DNA of 64,000 nt, taken from positions 430,066 through 494,065 of the forward strand of contig JAQGDQ010000011.1 of assembly GCA_030141605.1 (NCBI GenBank), given 5' to 3'. The translations under genes and the position numbers were made by a program. This document shows, piece by piece, positions 1 through 12,709 of this stretch. The stretch comes from Tubiluchus corallicola. Its lineage: Eukaryota > Priapulida > Priapulimorpha > Priapulimorphida > Tubiluchidae. A model generated the notes under the pieces. The model searched no databases. It had not been told where the DNA came from and saw only the letters and a program-made list of their open reading frames with translations. How positions within the stretch are numbered: position 1 is the first letter of the stretch; every line of letters starts with the position of its first letter.

Positions 1-605
1 TTTCAAGCAAAAGAGGCCACCGATGGTTTGGCCAATTTCTTCTGAAAACGAAAATGACATTAATTATAATTGCAACTGTTTTTTGTGAAGTACTGGATGC
101 ATAGATGGTAACACGTAATGTATCACATTTGCGCTGTGGAGTTTGCAAACAGTTCAACATGGCTTACAAATTTCTTATAGAACCTACGTATCGAAGTCTA
201 ATAATAAATTTACAAAATGAATATGACGCAAGGTAAGCGATATTAAACGCAGGCAAAACATGACTGTTATAGATGCGAAGAAAATGATGTAGTAAGTGCG
301 TAAGCAAAAAGCACCGCTGAACCGGTACAAAAAACAAAGCAAAGAATTGTTGATCATTTTGACATAACAAGGTAAAAAGGTGTTATACGTGTATTACATG
401 AAGTCCTGGGTTCACATCCTGAATGAGGACGATTTTTCATCGTTTTATTTCTACTTCACCGTAGCAGTTTTCACTTTTTCCTAAGTGAAAGAACATTTTA
501 TTTAACGTACACATTTTAAAGAATTTCAGTTTCAGTAACAGTGATGGACCTTTTTGTTTCGTTAAAGATAGGGTCTTATTGATTTTTATTTGTTATTTCT
601 TTCAG

Positions 606-1070
606 CCACAGAAGATAACATGCGGTTCGTCTTTGACACGTCAACGATTGGAGGCACCGAGGAGATCATTCAAGCAGAATTTCACATATTCAAAATAAAA
701 CCGCGGCGCCACCACCGGCCCTTGTCGTCCTCCCACTCAGACCACATCGTTGAAATTCGAGTTTACCAAACGCTACCGTTTGACAAGCACAATCCGGTCG
801 ACCGGAATTTGTTGGAAGTTCGCAGGATCAGCTTATACTCCGTCGGCTGGGAAGTGTTCCGTGTGGGACAGGCGGTCCAGGAATGGGTTCGAAACCCGGA
901 GCTGAATCTGGGTCTAGAGGTAGAGATGATGTCATTGAATGGCAAGCGCTTGGCACCTGGAATGGGACGCATGGCGAAGAGGAGGGAGCACAGCACGGAG
1001 AAACAACCCTTGCTGGTGGTGTTCACAGATGATGGAAGGACAAAATCCAGAAAGAAAGAAGGCAGAACGG
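606..1070 (+). CDS. ADMP: ADMP-like exon: propeptide
   Basis: Acceptor TTTCTTTCAG ends at 605 and the donor GTAACT starts at 1071. The exon begins and ends in phase 1 and encodes about 155 residues of the latency/propeptide region, with basic stretches RRHHR and KSRKK and the VVFTDDGR end typical of BMP propeptides. Confidence 0.85.
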
Positions 1071-1976
1071 GTAACTGAAAAATTTGTTCAAATTATTGTT
1101 TAAATTATTCACAAGTTTAACAAATCGTCTATGCCTCTAGTAGTAAACTTTTTCTGCAAATCAAGTAAATGTTTTTTATATTTGATGTTAAAAGTTCGTG
1201 TATCGATATGTAGAAGTCAGAGTTGTATGTTTTAACCTACCAGCCTATAAGTTTCCACAACTGGCTGAATCAAGAAAGCTCTGTCAGACGAACAATCTCA
1301 CAGTCGCTTATTGAAATGCACCAGTTCTATTATATATTACTTCATTTTGCAAATACGTAGAATAGAACTCTTGCTGTGAACAATACTAGGCCTCTAAATG
1401 TTCGAGGAAGATTTTGGATTTTGGAAAAAGCTGTGCTTTGTACTTTTCGTATTCATGCATGCAGTGGGAAATTTGTTGCCATATAAGTACAGTTTTGTCC
1501 TATTTTTTCTAGGAAATGCTACGGAAACCAACATGATCTTCCAGAACACGAATGCAGCCAGAGCTAGAGTGAAAAGAGAAACCGAAAGTGCATCGGACGT
1601 TTCCGCTCACTTGCCGACGTCTTCTGGAATGAAAACGATAGGTAAAGCTAAAGAAAACGGACTGTGCATCAGGGAGGAACTTTATGTGGATTTCGAGTCC
1701 ATCGGTTGGTCAGACTGGATAATATTTCCTAAAGGTTATCAAGCATACCACTGTAAGGGTAGTTGTCCATTTCCTCTAGAGGAAGAACACAAACCTACGA
1801 ATCACGCCACAGTGCAGAGTATAGTAAACGCATTGCAATTAACTGAACAGGTCACAGAGCCTTGTTGTGTGCCGGAAAAGCTCTTGCCAATAAGTTTGTT
1901 ATATTTCGACGAACACGAAAATGTGGTGTTAAAGCAATACGAAGACATGGTGGTGGCCAGTTGTGGCTGTCACTGA
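606..1976 (+). CDS. ADMP: ADMP-like BMP/TGF-beta ligand gene, last two coding exons (5' partial)
   Basis: Secreted BMP-class growth factor made as a proprotein, cut by furin, and acting as a cystine-knot dimer on BMP receptors. Exons are 606-1070 and 1513-1976; the intron is phase 1 (GG|GTAACT to TTCTAG|GA) and the joined codon reads Gly. The first exon carries the end of the TGF-beta propeptide, including GWEVF and LLVVFTDDGR. The second has the cleavage site RVKR (ends at 1577) and a 132-residue mature region with all seven family cysteines: one before LYVDF, then YHC, GSC, PCC and the final CGC. CPFPL, TNHATVQSIVNAL, NVVLKQYEDMVV and the SCGCH end fit ADMP best; BMP2/4 is the next choice. 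Signal peptide and first propeptide exons are not seen and must lie upstream. Seen: domain and splice sites. Inferred: the orthologue name. Confidence 0.85.
1513..1976 (+). CDS. ADMP: ADMP-like terminal exon: furin site and mature cystine-knot domain
   Basis: Acceptor TTTTTTCTAG ends at 1512 and the stop TGA is 1974-1976. RVKR is at 1566-1577. The mature domain keeps the adjacent CC pair, whose second Cys normally forms the inter-chain disulfide, so covalent dimers are expected. The BMP2-type NST glycosylation site is absent; the equivalent stretch reads KPTNHAT. Confidence 0.9.
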
Positions 1977-3140
1977 AGCAGGTTATGGTTACATAATTAT
2001 ATTTATTGTTGTTTTTTCGTAGGTTTACGTGTTTTTTAAGGCTCTGCCCAGTGAGATGTACCAGGTGAGGGGTACAGTTGATGCTTGCACCTAATTCTTG
2101 CGATAGAGAAAAACACCTTTGGATCTCAAGCTATCCCACTTTTATGTATCAAGAATTATGAAACTTTGTTTGTAATCGGAATTCATAATTTATAAGCTTT
2201 TATGTCTGGTACACCGAATTAGTACTTAAAGTTTTGTTTCTCAACTAAAGCGCGTCACATTTTGTTCAAGAACTAAATTGAAATTGAAAAAAAACAATTC
2301 TAGCGATGTATTAAATTGCAAAAACTCAAAGATTTCATAAACATATTTTGGTGTGCTCCGCTTACGCTACAGCTTCGCCCACACTATTTTTTAGCATTTT
2401 CGAATTTGTTCTCCAATGAGATCACAGATTTTTTGTAATTAAAAGCAAATTGAAACAAATCAAATTTCTCAAAGCATTGGTCGTGATTTTCGCATGATAT
2501 TTCAACTTTTTTCTTTTGCAATTTCTTGTCAGATTTTCAGAGTTAAGGATTAGGGCCATCAACTGGATACCCCAAGCTGGCCCTTTGTTGTTAATGCTTA
2601 ATTAGCGCCTTGTAAATAGTGTAATTTATAGAGCGTATGCTTTTACTATGAGTGTGTAACATAAGTTTAATTTTAATTCAGTATATTGTAAGGAACAATA
2701 ACGTCATTTATTATTATTTTAAAAATACAATTTGTGCATTTGACCGTTAATAACGTGATAATTAATACTATAAGTTTGCAACATGTAAGATCGAAAACTA
2801 CTTATATATGACTACACATGCAGTCCCCACTAGTAATGATACTATTGTAAGTTTTTGTTAATTTTTTTCAACTATGACAATTTTAGCGATGCTTCGTGTA
2901 GCTTAACAGTAGAGTTCGCAAAAAGCTTGTAAATAAATTGTACAGTAATTATGATTTAGACATGTGTATAAACTGTGACGTTGGTAAATTATTTTGTATA
3001 TATAGTTTTTATGTAAGAAATAATAATTAAAATAATTTTTTTATAGTTTCGTGTGTTTCTATTTTCCTTTTCTATCCATTTTCATCCGTTCAAAAGCATT
3101 GTACATGTAATTAACTTAATAAACGTTCTGCGCTTTTATT
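1977..3140 (+). other. ADMP: ADMP-like 3' UTR with candidate poly(A) signals
   Basis: AT-rich sequence after the stop with no coding signal. AATAAA occurs at 2932-2937 and again at 3118-3123; either could end the transcript. The choice is inference, since no transcript evidence is available. Confidence 0.45.
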
Positions 3141-3926
3141 TCAAATTAATTCCTCACCTAATTTCTAGCAAAGAATACCAGCTAGTGCGTTGATTACCAC
3201 AAATTCTAAACATGGTTCTAATAAGCCTTTTCTTAGCTCCAGCGATTGATGATGATCGTTAAAAGATCAAAGATGAAGTGTACCAGACAATGCGTTTCTG
3301 CAAATTTGACAACGCCTCGGAGCCCATGCTGTTTTAATAGTAACAGTTTGAACAGCTAGCTAGAACCTTGCCTAGTACATTTTTGCTTGTTTCTAAGCAA
3401 GAACCTGCTAGTAAATCATTCCATGCACAAGATAATGCATAACTAAGTAAAGTCCACGTAAAACAACTGAAGTTACTTAACTGATGTGACGGACAGCTTT
3501 GCTTTACACACATGTCGGGTGTAGTTAAGACACATTACTGTGGTGCACTTAACCTTTGACGCGTGCGCACAATGAAACGGTGAAAAGGCTTACTAACGCA
3601 ATTTATATTTTTATTATTGTTTGCAATTGATTTTTTTGTATTTAGCTACTGTCTTTATTTAACTAATGGTTCTAATTTGAAGAAGTGCTAATTAATAGTA
3701 TTAATTAGTAAATAATAGGAGCATGATGAATACGTAGTTACTTAAATCATAATTACCTAAGGATTATACTAGGCTCAAATTTACTTGAAGAACAATTAAT
3801 TAGTTCTACAATGTAATTACTCTAGGGTGAGTAAACGAACTAACACTTGGAAATGTTGAATTGGATATGCAGTTATGAGGGTTGAAGTAAGAGGCAATTT
3901 CTAGTAGTTATCGTACGCGACTTATA
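3141..3926. other. Intergenic AT-rich sequence
   Basis: I see no exon, RNA gene or clear repeat here. It separates the 3' end of the ADMP-like gene from a hAT transposon relic. Confidence 0.5.
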
Positions 3927-4883
3927 ATCTAAAGCAGTGGTTTTCAACTTTTCTCTGACGGGGACCCAATTGCGTCAGCTGCCCACGGTGCATGACCCCA
4001 ACCATTCGAAACTTAACTTTGATACTTATCAAAGAAATGAGAACATGTGCATCAAAAGGCCTTTTTGCAACTACTGGCAAATATTTGCTTTAAAATGTTC
4101 TAAAAATGTTTTAAATAATAACAGTTAGTTATAGCAAGGTTGTAATCAGTGAGAAGGTTGAGCTTGCTTTTCAGAAACCAACTTCTCGATTCGAGGTGCG
4201 GTAGCTGACAATGCCAGAATCATATCGTGTTCCAAATGTAGTCGATTTCTGTACTTATTTTTGACAACCACCATAGCAGAGAATGACTGCTTACATGAAT
4301 AGGACAAAGGATAAGACATGAAAACTTTGATGGCATGCCTCACCAAGGTTGGGTATGAAGGAATATTTTCAGGCAGAATGTGGGCAGTGAAAGTGACTGT
4401 GTAAGAACCTTTGCTCCTGTATCTTGCTGCAGCTGGACAAGCTCCTCCTGAATGGTATCCTCCTCATCAGAAATTGAGTTCAGCGGAGTTTTGAAAGGGG
4501 TCATGTACCACTGCAAAAGACTGCACACCCAACTCAGGAAAGTAGTGTTCAAACTCTTCAATGAGTAACCGAATATGACCCGAATAAGAAAGATGGTCCA
4601 TTTCATTACTTTTGCATTGGGAGACTCCTAAGTCCTCACTCCGACGAAGCAACCGGGTGAAACGTTTAGCAGCCACTCTCTTTTAGTAATTTTAAAGTTG
4701 CAATGACAATGGCAGTACAATGACAGAGAAACATGATAGTTTGCAGCTTATCCTTTGAGCGCAGGCAGTTACTGAAATTGTACAATTTTTTACGTATCAA
4801 GCAAATGTTCGCGACTCCAGAAAAGTTGCTTTGCGATCCCGTTTGGGATCGTGACCCCAAGGTTGAAAAACCACAATCTAAAG
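3927..4883 (-). mobile_element. Internally deleted hAT transposon with target-site duplication
   Basis: Element proper is 3935-4875. The left end starts CAGTGGTTTTCAAC and the right end, reversed, starts TGTGGTTTTTCAAC, so the inverted ends match over about 14 bases. An 8-bp duplication ATCTAAAG flanks it at 3927-3934 and 4876-4883, the size made by hAT transposases. Inside, on the minus strand, are the C-terminal parts of a hAT transposase. At 941 bp it is far shorter than an autonomous element, so most of the transposase is missing. Confidence 0.85.
4146..4676 (-). pseudogene. hAT transposase C-terminal fragment, frameshifted
   Basis: Three minus-strand reading segments (4467-4676, 4340-4606, 4146-4346) together resemble the C-terminal half of ZBED/GTF2IRD2-type hAT transposases. 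Landmarks are EEFEHYFPEL in the first, QEELVQLQQD in the second, and in the third SYSCKQSFSAM followed by KNKYRNRL and the ending EKLVSEKQAQPSH before the stop at 4146-4148, which is the hAT dimerisation region. The segments lie in different frames, so the copy is dead. The DNA-binding and catalytic N-terminal parts are absent. Confidence 0.85.
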
Positions 4884-5477
4884 GTTTCTGGTCCAGAACC
4901 AGTTGACTGACGATTTTTCACAGTTTCTTTTTTCGCCGTAATTTTCACGCTTCATTTTTAACAATCATTACTGTTTTTAATCCACATTTAGGTTGTACGA
5001 AAGGTAAAGCAGTAAAATATGTAAAACAGAATTCAAGGGAAATGGTTATAAGGCAATTTTTTATTGTTTTTCTGCTCATGTAATGCAGCTTAATGCAAAA
5101 CAATTTCTACTGAACATTGCAAAACTAAAATTTAAAAGTAAAACTTAAAAATGATGATCGATAACGAATTAGCTGAACAATACAAGCACGCACTGAAACA
5201 GTTATGTGTGAATACTAACTTTCATTAACTAACAATTTAACAAATAGAAGAGCCATAATTTGATTAGCGGATACTTTAAACATATGAAACTGCTGCCATC
5301 TAGCGCAGGATTAGGCAAGCTTGCATAGGTCCAGTATTAGGGAAAGTTTTCTTGTCAAAACCTAGCTCAAATATTTTAGCAGTAGTTATAGTGGCTTCTA
5401 ATTCATTTGGTTATTTACTAATATAAAGTACAAAGCTATATTTTAATATAAAGTAGATTTGTTTTAGTAGTTATGGA
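4884..5477. other. Intergenic sequence between transposon relic and SLC23 3' flank
   Basis: AT-rich with no exon recognised. TTTATT at 5060-5065 (AATAAA on minus) is a possible distant poly(A) signal for the SLC23 gene, about 900 bp past its stop; this is weak. Confidence 0.3.
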
Positions 5478-5955
5478 CTAAAGCTTTAAAAATTCGTCTT
5501 GAAATTTTGTTTCACTTACATGCTGTGTTATTGCATGCAGTGCTTGTGTTAGAGGCAACGCTGTATAAATCTTGTATATTTATATTCTGCGATGACCGTT
5601 AGGCGTAGCCATTTTAATGGTAAGTCGTTTGAAACAAGTTTAGATAACATTACGTAAAAGTGAAAAGATAATCAAAGCACTTGTAGCACACTCTTCGCTA
5701 ACTAAGCAAAAGTATAAATTACTTCATATTGTTGAAAATATCAATAATATGCTTTTGCTGAACCGGTAATGCACACTGGGATGGTGATGCCGTTTTATAA
5801 GGTGGCGCGAATATTTTGAATTAAGAAGTTTCTTTTTCAAATACATAAGTCTTTCAGATAGGTTTACAAGCGTAATGTTAAGTAATATAATTTTGTATGG
5901 AAATTCCATTTCTTTGAGATATGCTTTAAAAGGCCGTCTTCTTTCAGTTTACGTC
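5478..5955 (+). mobile_element. Decayed copy of the TTAA-flanked MITE family, abutting SLC23 stop
   Basis: Shares with five other copies in the window the landmark GACCGTTAGGCG then AGCCATTTTAA near 5594-5620, and the later blocks TGCACACTGGGATGG and TAATATAATTTTGTATGGAAA. Its terminal TTAA ends have decayed, so the boundaries are approximate. It ends within about 10 bp of the SLC23 stop codon, so it probably forms part of that gene's 3' UTR. Confidence 0.7.
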
Positions 5956-5960
5956 AGAGA

Positions 5961-6340
5961 TTACAAAGATGAAGCGCCTCGTTCTTGTCCTAACGTGGAT
6001 GGCCTTCCGTCTCCCTCGCGACGTCCCGGAGATTGACAGGAACAAGAACATCGGCTGGAACATTTAAACCATTGAGAACACAATGCTGGAGAGAACGTAG
6101 GCAAGAATGTAACGTACTGCGCCCACTTGGACGCCTCTAGTTTGGGCATGCTGCAGGGTAGTTTGTACACCCGCTCTAGTTCAGTGTCTGGTGCTATGCA
6201 GGAAATTCCGGTTGCAATGCTGATTCTGCGCAGATCGAGTTCTGTTAAAGTCGTGCCTGGTCTTAGACAAACATCTAGTTGTGTTGTTCCACGCCTCATG
6301 TGTCTGACTGGATAATCTTTTTGTTCTCCACCTCCTCCTC
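5961..6340 (-). CDS. SLC23-like exon 13: cytosolic C-terminus
   Basis: Joins as GGGGG then EQKDYPVRHMRRG. The block VYKLPCSMPKLEASKWAQYV resembles the cytosolic [20 protein letters not shown] block of SVCTs. It ends with a Cys/Ser-rich stretch (CSSRCSCSC) and TAA at 5961-5963. Acceptor CAACTATAG. The Gly run at the junction comes from a GGA microsatellite. Confidence 0.82.
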
Positions 6341-9300
6341 CTATAGTTGTAAAAGAAAATTACAGCAAGTTGGCGACAGCAACAATGATAAAACAACAAA
6401 AGTAGTAAAAATACTGACGATGACAATGACGACAACGACTGCAATAGTAGCAATACAGTGATGGAAATGGCACTGGCAACAACAGCAACTAGGCTTATTA
6501 TAGTAACAGTAACAGTAGCAGTAACAGCCACAACAAGAATAGTGACAACAACAACATTGACAGCAACAGCAGCAGCAGCAACAACGGCAACAGCCGCAAC
6601 AACAACAGTGGCAACCACCGCTGCCGCCGCCGCTACCGTAGCCGAAGCAGCAGCAGCAGCAACAGCAGTAACAACGACTACAACAACAACAACAAAAACA
6701 GCAGAAATTGCAGCGGCTGAGCCAGTAACAAAAATTGTGAATAAAGAGCGAAAAATAGTACATTTTCAATAAAAATAATGATTCAGAATTTCAGAAGAAT
6801 CAATTTATTTACCTGGTGCAGTCACGTCTAGTAAAACACCTACGATAATAGTTACAAAGGCTCCACCAAGAAGACTGAAAAGACCATTATCAATTTCCTT
6901 GACTCCTGCAAAAATAAACAATAATCTTTTCATCAACAAAGCCTCAGAATTCTGTAAGCTACACAGGATCTAGTCACGTTAGTTTAGGAAATCTGTAACC
7001 TAGAACAATGTGGGGAGAGGGAACCCAGATTGAAGGACACGAGGGGAGGGGAACTGAACTCAGCTGTCTATGTCAGCAAGTAAGTTGTAAGAACAGTTGT
7101 AAACTATAAATACACGAGGAAATAAAAAAGATGACAAAAAAGATCTGAAAATTATTGCAATAGTAATAACAGCCATTTCGAGGATTTCTGTGAAGGAATA
7201 AGAAAAGGAAAATTGGGGGGTTGGCTTGGGAGACTTCGGCGAGTCAATCTCTCATATAAGAGCAAGAGTAACAAGCCATATTTCAAACTTATATTAGTAT
7301 ATACGCCGCCACATTGTAAAGTATGCTGTTGTTTAAAAAACAAAATGGCGGACGTGAAACTTAGGAAACGTCTTGATGACAGACAAATGTCACAAATTGT
7401 TTTTAATAGTTTTGCCCATTACCTACGATCTTTTTTTAGAATCAAGTACTTCATATACCTGTACTTATGTTTCTGTAATTTTCCATGATCCAGGCCGAAG
7501 CTGTCATGGCTGCCAATATTGTTGTTCCAAAAGTGATTAGATTCCTGTGAGATAGTAGGCTAGACTGTTGTGCGTAACTTATGCCTGTAGAAATAATGGC
7601 GCCTGCGCAGAAAACGAAAACGGTTCCTACGATTACCAGAGGTACGGTTGTGAAGGCAATGATGAACTTGACAAAGAAAGCCATGATCAGCAGCATGACA
7701 GCAGCAGTGATTATGGTTGTACGGCTGACAACCTGGAGAAAACAGAAAACATGTTATAGATAAAATAGGATCTAGGAAATGACTGACTAACTTACCGATT
7801 CGTTGACTAGGAGACTAACTGATTATCTGGCAAAATTATGAGTACACGACTGCCTCGTTTGGCAGGCGTTACAAGCAACCAAAGTGCTTGAGCAAGAATA
7901 CACCAAAGATGTAGGATGGCAGAAATCAGCAATGAACATAAAACAGATAGACAGACGAGTTAGGACATACTGAACAAGCTAGCAAACAAATAAACACACA
8001 GACGGACGGATCGACAGGCAGGCAGGCAGACCGGTAGACAGACAAAAACAAACTGACAAATTAAAGAAACAGACAGACAAGACAGGTAGACAGACAGATA
8101 GACATACAAATCAAAGAAATAGATGAAGCAGCTAATATACGAAAAAGGCAGAGAGCTGGTGACCAGCCATGGACAGAAGTCAGTAATTTTAATTCCAGGC
8201 TAACAAATTAATCTGCTAGATGCTTTGCAAATTTCATTATTCACTTTATCGTTCACACTATTCAGACGCTATTGAAATTTTAACTTTCTCAATTGAAGCA
8301 ATTGAGTTTTCACTGCAGAATACAGTTGAGTTACCTGAGTTAGTGCAGTTATTCCAACACTGGGTACAAAAGTTGTTAGTGCAGCACCATTCACAGAGCC
8401 TCCTATAAGTGAAGCCAGACCTTCCACCATGATGGCTCTGTTCACTGCATGTGCTGGAGGTAGAGGAACCTATAATTCATCAATCTGATATAGTGTGGGT
8501 ATGCCATAAAATATGAGCAAGGTGATAGAGGAGAACATCGCATAATTGTTCAGGACAGATTATGCCAGTTCAGGTCAGGTCACATCAGGCCAAGTTTGTT
8601 TGAATCACTCCAGGTCAGATTAGATCAGGTCAGGTTAGGTTAGGTTAGGTCAGGTGACATTAGGTAAAATAAAATGGAACAAGTCAAACCTACTTATATT
8701 ACATTAGACAAGCTCAGATGAAATTACAGTAACATTATGTCAGATGAAATTAAGTAAAATCAAGTCTAGGTAAATTACGTCAGGTTAGATTGTTTCAGGT
8801 CGAGTAAACTAGACTTGGTCATGGGAGGCCTGATTAGGTAAAAAAAAACAGATTTTCTATCTGGTACCAAGCTAAGCCAAGCCAAGCCAAGTCATGCCGA
8901 GCTGAGCTGAGCCGAGCCAAGCCAAGCCAAGCCAGGTGGGGTCAGACCAGGCCAGGCCAGGCCAGGCCGAGCAAAGCCAAGTCAAGCCAAGCCAAACCAA
9001 GACAAACCAAACTAAGTCAACCCAACCCAAACCAGGCCAAGGTAACCTAAGCCAAGCTCGGTCAGCCAAGCCAAGTAAAACCAAGTCAAACCAAACACAG
9101 ACAAGGTAAGCGAAGTGCAGCTAATCAGAGACAAGCTGAGCCGACCGTAGTAAATTCAATGAAAGCCGAATGGAGCTGAACGCGGACAAGACAGAAAAGG
9201 CAAGACGAAGATGAAGGCGAGGCAAGATAAGGCAAAGCAAGATAAGTACAAAACAAGCACAAGTTAAGGCAAAGCAAGGCAAGGCAAAGCAAGCCAAGGC

Positions 9301-12300
9301 AAGCAAAGCCAAGACAAGGCAAGCCAAGCCAAGCCAAACCAAGACAAGACAAGGCAAGGCAAGGCAAGGCAAGGCAAGGCAAGGCAAGGCAAGGCAAGGC
9401 AAGGCAAGGCAAGGCAAGGCAAGACAAGACAAGGCAATTCAATGTAAAAAAGTCTAGCAAATCAAAGCCAAATCAAGCCAGGTCAAGTCACACCAACTAC
9501 ATTCGAGTCAAGTTGTGAAGTGGTGATGGTCTGGAAAAAAGGGTGAGAACCATCTTGTGTTAGATTAAAACAATGCATAACATCGTACCTGAGTTATCTT
9601 GGAAACAGCAATATAACAGCATATACTGTTTGCAATAGAAGATATTGTGCATAACATACAGCCTGCACACGTCAATGAGTGGAATCGAGGTGTTCCAAAC
9701 TGCCCTGTGAATTAAGAGAAAAAAAAATCAATGCACCACAAAATTTAACTACTTTTCCTTTTTTTGCTGCTTAACAGTTTTATTTCCCGATTTTGCTTTC
9801 ATCGTAGGAAGTTTTTGTCATCTCCATTTTCTTCGTGTATAATTTGTTCATTAGTAATTTTTCTGGAAAGAAGTTTCCTTCTGAACAAAAAGACCCTTCT
9901 GGACTAAGCCCGTCATGTTTTTCGAGTAACGAGGCCTGGACATATCAATTTAATCTTCTTGGCATTGAAGCTTGCAGATACAACACAAATAATTACAAAA
10001 TACTAATATTTTGGATTTTATAATATTTACAGAGCTATGAATGTGTTCATAAAATAAGCCACTGAAGCACACTAAGTCTTCACAAAATTGCTGTTGCCAA
10101 AATCAACAATTTTTGTCACTTTGTTGCTTATTTCAAAAAAAGTCTAGTTTTAGTTTAGTTTAGTTTAATTTATTTAGACGTACGTACTAAAAGATACAAT
10201 AAAAACCACAAAAGTACTGAAATTGTTGAACAGAAGGAGTTTACAATTCCCCACACAATTTAAATACCTTAACCCTAGCCCTATTCCTAACCCTAACCTT
10301 ATCCCTAACCCCAACCCTTAATCCTAACCCGCTTCGCGAACTAATTTCTTCTGTGTGGGGAAATGTTAACTTTAGCCTGTTGAACAATGAATTTAAAGAG
10401 TTGTTACGTAGATGGCAGAAGGAATTTTGCGTTTAAGGTGCGAAAGAGACGTATGTACACTGCTTATGTGAGCGGCGAGCCTTATGTTAGATACTACACA
10501 ACAGAACGAAATACAAATTTGGCATGATTAAATTAATAATTCATTCATTTTTTTATTTGGTTCTTTATTGTTGCGTAATATCAAATTGAAGGCTCCTGAT
10601 TTGATTTCTTGCTTAGGGTGATGACTCTCAATATTATTAAAGGACAAGAAAAGGGGTGCCTGAAGTAGGTTTCAGAAAAATCACCTTAAAAAATTATGTT
10701 ACTTCACAGCAATTTTATGCAAATATCGCACTCTCGTTAAAAAGAATTTTTGTTTGTTTTCATTTTAAATCTCCTGCAATACTGTTCCAACCGCGCCATT
10801 ACATGACATCACCTATCCCAACGTAAATCAGGGCAAGAAAAGGAAATGTTAAATTATGTTCCAAAAATGTTCTGATTATTTTTCAAACTTCACGCAATGT
10901 TATCTAAGCTTGGATCAAACGACTTACTCCTAAAATGGCTGCGCCTAACGGTCATCGCGGGAGTTTAAATTGACAAGTTTTATACAGCATTACTGCTAAT
11001 GCAAACCCTGCGTACAAAAAGACAGTATGTGAGTGGTATAAAATTTCAAGACGAATATTTCCGCTGCTTTATTTCTCTTAATTTTTCAAGTTACGCTGTT
11101 TTTTGATTTTGATAATATTGGCCACTATAATAGCTTGCACTAGAATTCGCACGATGACGACGTCATTCGCCAAATTTATGGCGGCTTTTCAACAGCATTT
11201 TGTTTCAATTAGCTTATACCAGCGCTGCGTCTTTTTATTACTTTCTTTACATTTATTATATCAAGTAGTGCAGTGCTTATCGCTTACCGATGTTGCTTAC
11301 AGACAAATGGTACTCGTTCGACTACCGAAGTGCAAGTTGTACAATGATTCAAGTAAAACCGTGCACATGCCATTGAATGCATTGAATGTCAGTTCAACCA
11401 TTTTTCCGACACCCTAGAACGCTGAAACACTTCTGGCTTTTGATTAACTTATTGAAACATAAATAATGCAAAACAACGGCATAGTTGTACATGCGTAGAT
11501 CTGTAGTTGCGATAAAATCGTGCAAGTGTCATGACACTTCACTGACTTGCGCACATTTAGTTACCAAATGAAAGTCTCAATAACATGCAGGGAAAATTGC
11601 AGCGTTTGCTAAACAACTTTCGCTCTTACCTATGCCGATTTTAATTGTTAGTGACTGCCGAGGACAATGATGATGGCAAAATTGTGTGCTGATAATGGTG
11701 GCAACACTATGTTTTATTAGTAATGGCAATACTGTGTGCCGACAATGATGACAACACTGTGCACTGTTACAAATGGCAACACTGTTTACTGATAACAATG
11801 GCAGCACTGTACACTGGTAAAGGTGGTAACACTACGCAACTATTCCAATGGCGGTGCAATCATCACCGCCCGCGTTTTACAGTTTCAAGAAAATCTCGTG
11901 AAGTAGGAAGTCCATAAACTTTTTAGAGGATTTTAAAATGTCTTATCGTTGATGGAATTAAACTGCTGCTGGCAGAGAAACGGTAACTGAGTTTGAGAAG
12001 CGGTGGGAATGGAAGGCAAGAAGAGTTACACACTTTCGTTCAATTGTTATTCAATTAGGCACAATTTTCACACGTTTACAAAAGAGAGCTCAACTAGTTA
12101 GAAAAAGTAAATATTCTACGCCTTTGTTGTATTAGCTTTTTTACGGTATTTTTTTCTTGTTCTACTTGTTTTGGAGCAGATACTACATATGAACATTTTT
12201 AAAATCAACCATGAAAATGGAGTAATAATGGGCCTAAATATATAAATAAAATAGCTAACGAATGCGTACAGGATTAAAATAAATGTGTGTGAATGAATCA

Positions 12301-12656
12301 CTGCCTGAATGAACAAATGAACGAAATAACGAATGAACTAACTTGCATGAATGCATGAATGAACGGGCGAATGACCGAACGAAAGAATAAAATTAATTAA
12401 TGTGTAAACGAATGAATGAATGGATAAATAGATGAATGAATGATTAAGTTATACACTAAATAAGTTTAATGAATGTGGAACTGACCGACTGACCACCCGG
12501 TCAGACAAACGTGCTGATGAACAAACAGATAAGCAAATCAAAGAAATAAACAAACAAAGAACAGACCAATAATATACAACTGTAATGTAATCTTTATTTT
12601 ATTTTGAACACATACACACACGCACGCACGCACACGCACGCACGCACACGCACGCA

Positions 12657-12709
<53 letters not shown>

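Noticed and set aside
6181-6772. Long Cys-, Val- or Thr-rich ORFs on both strands
   Set aside because: They follow CAA/CAG triplet repeats in an intron; all frames stay open because of periodicity.
8872-9460. Leu/Ala/Trp-rich ORFs that look like membrane proteins
   Set aside because: Direct translation of pentanucleotide satellite (CLALPCLALP pattern).
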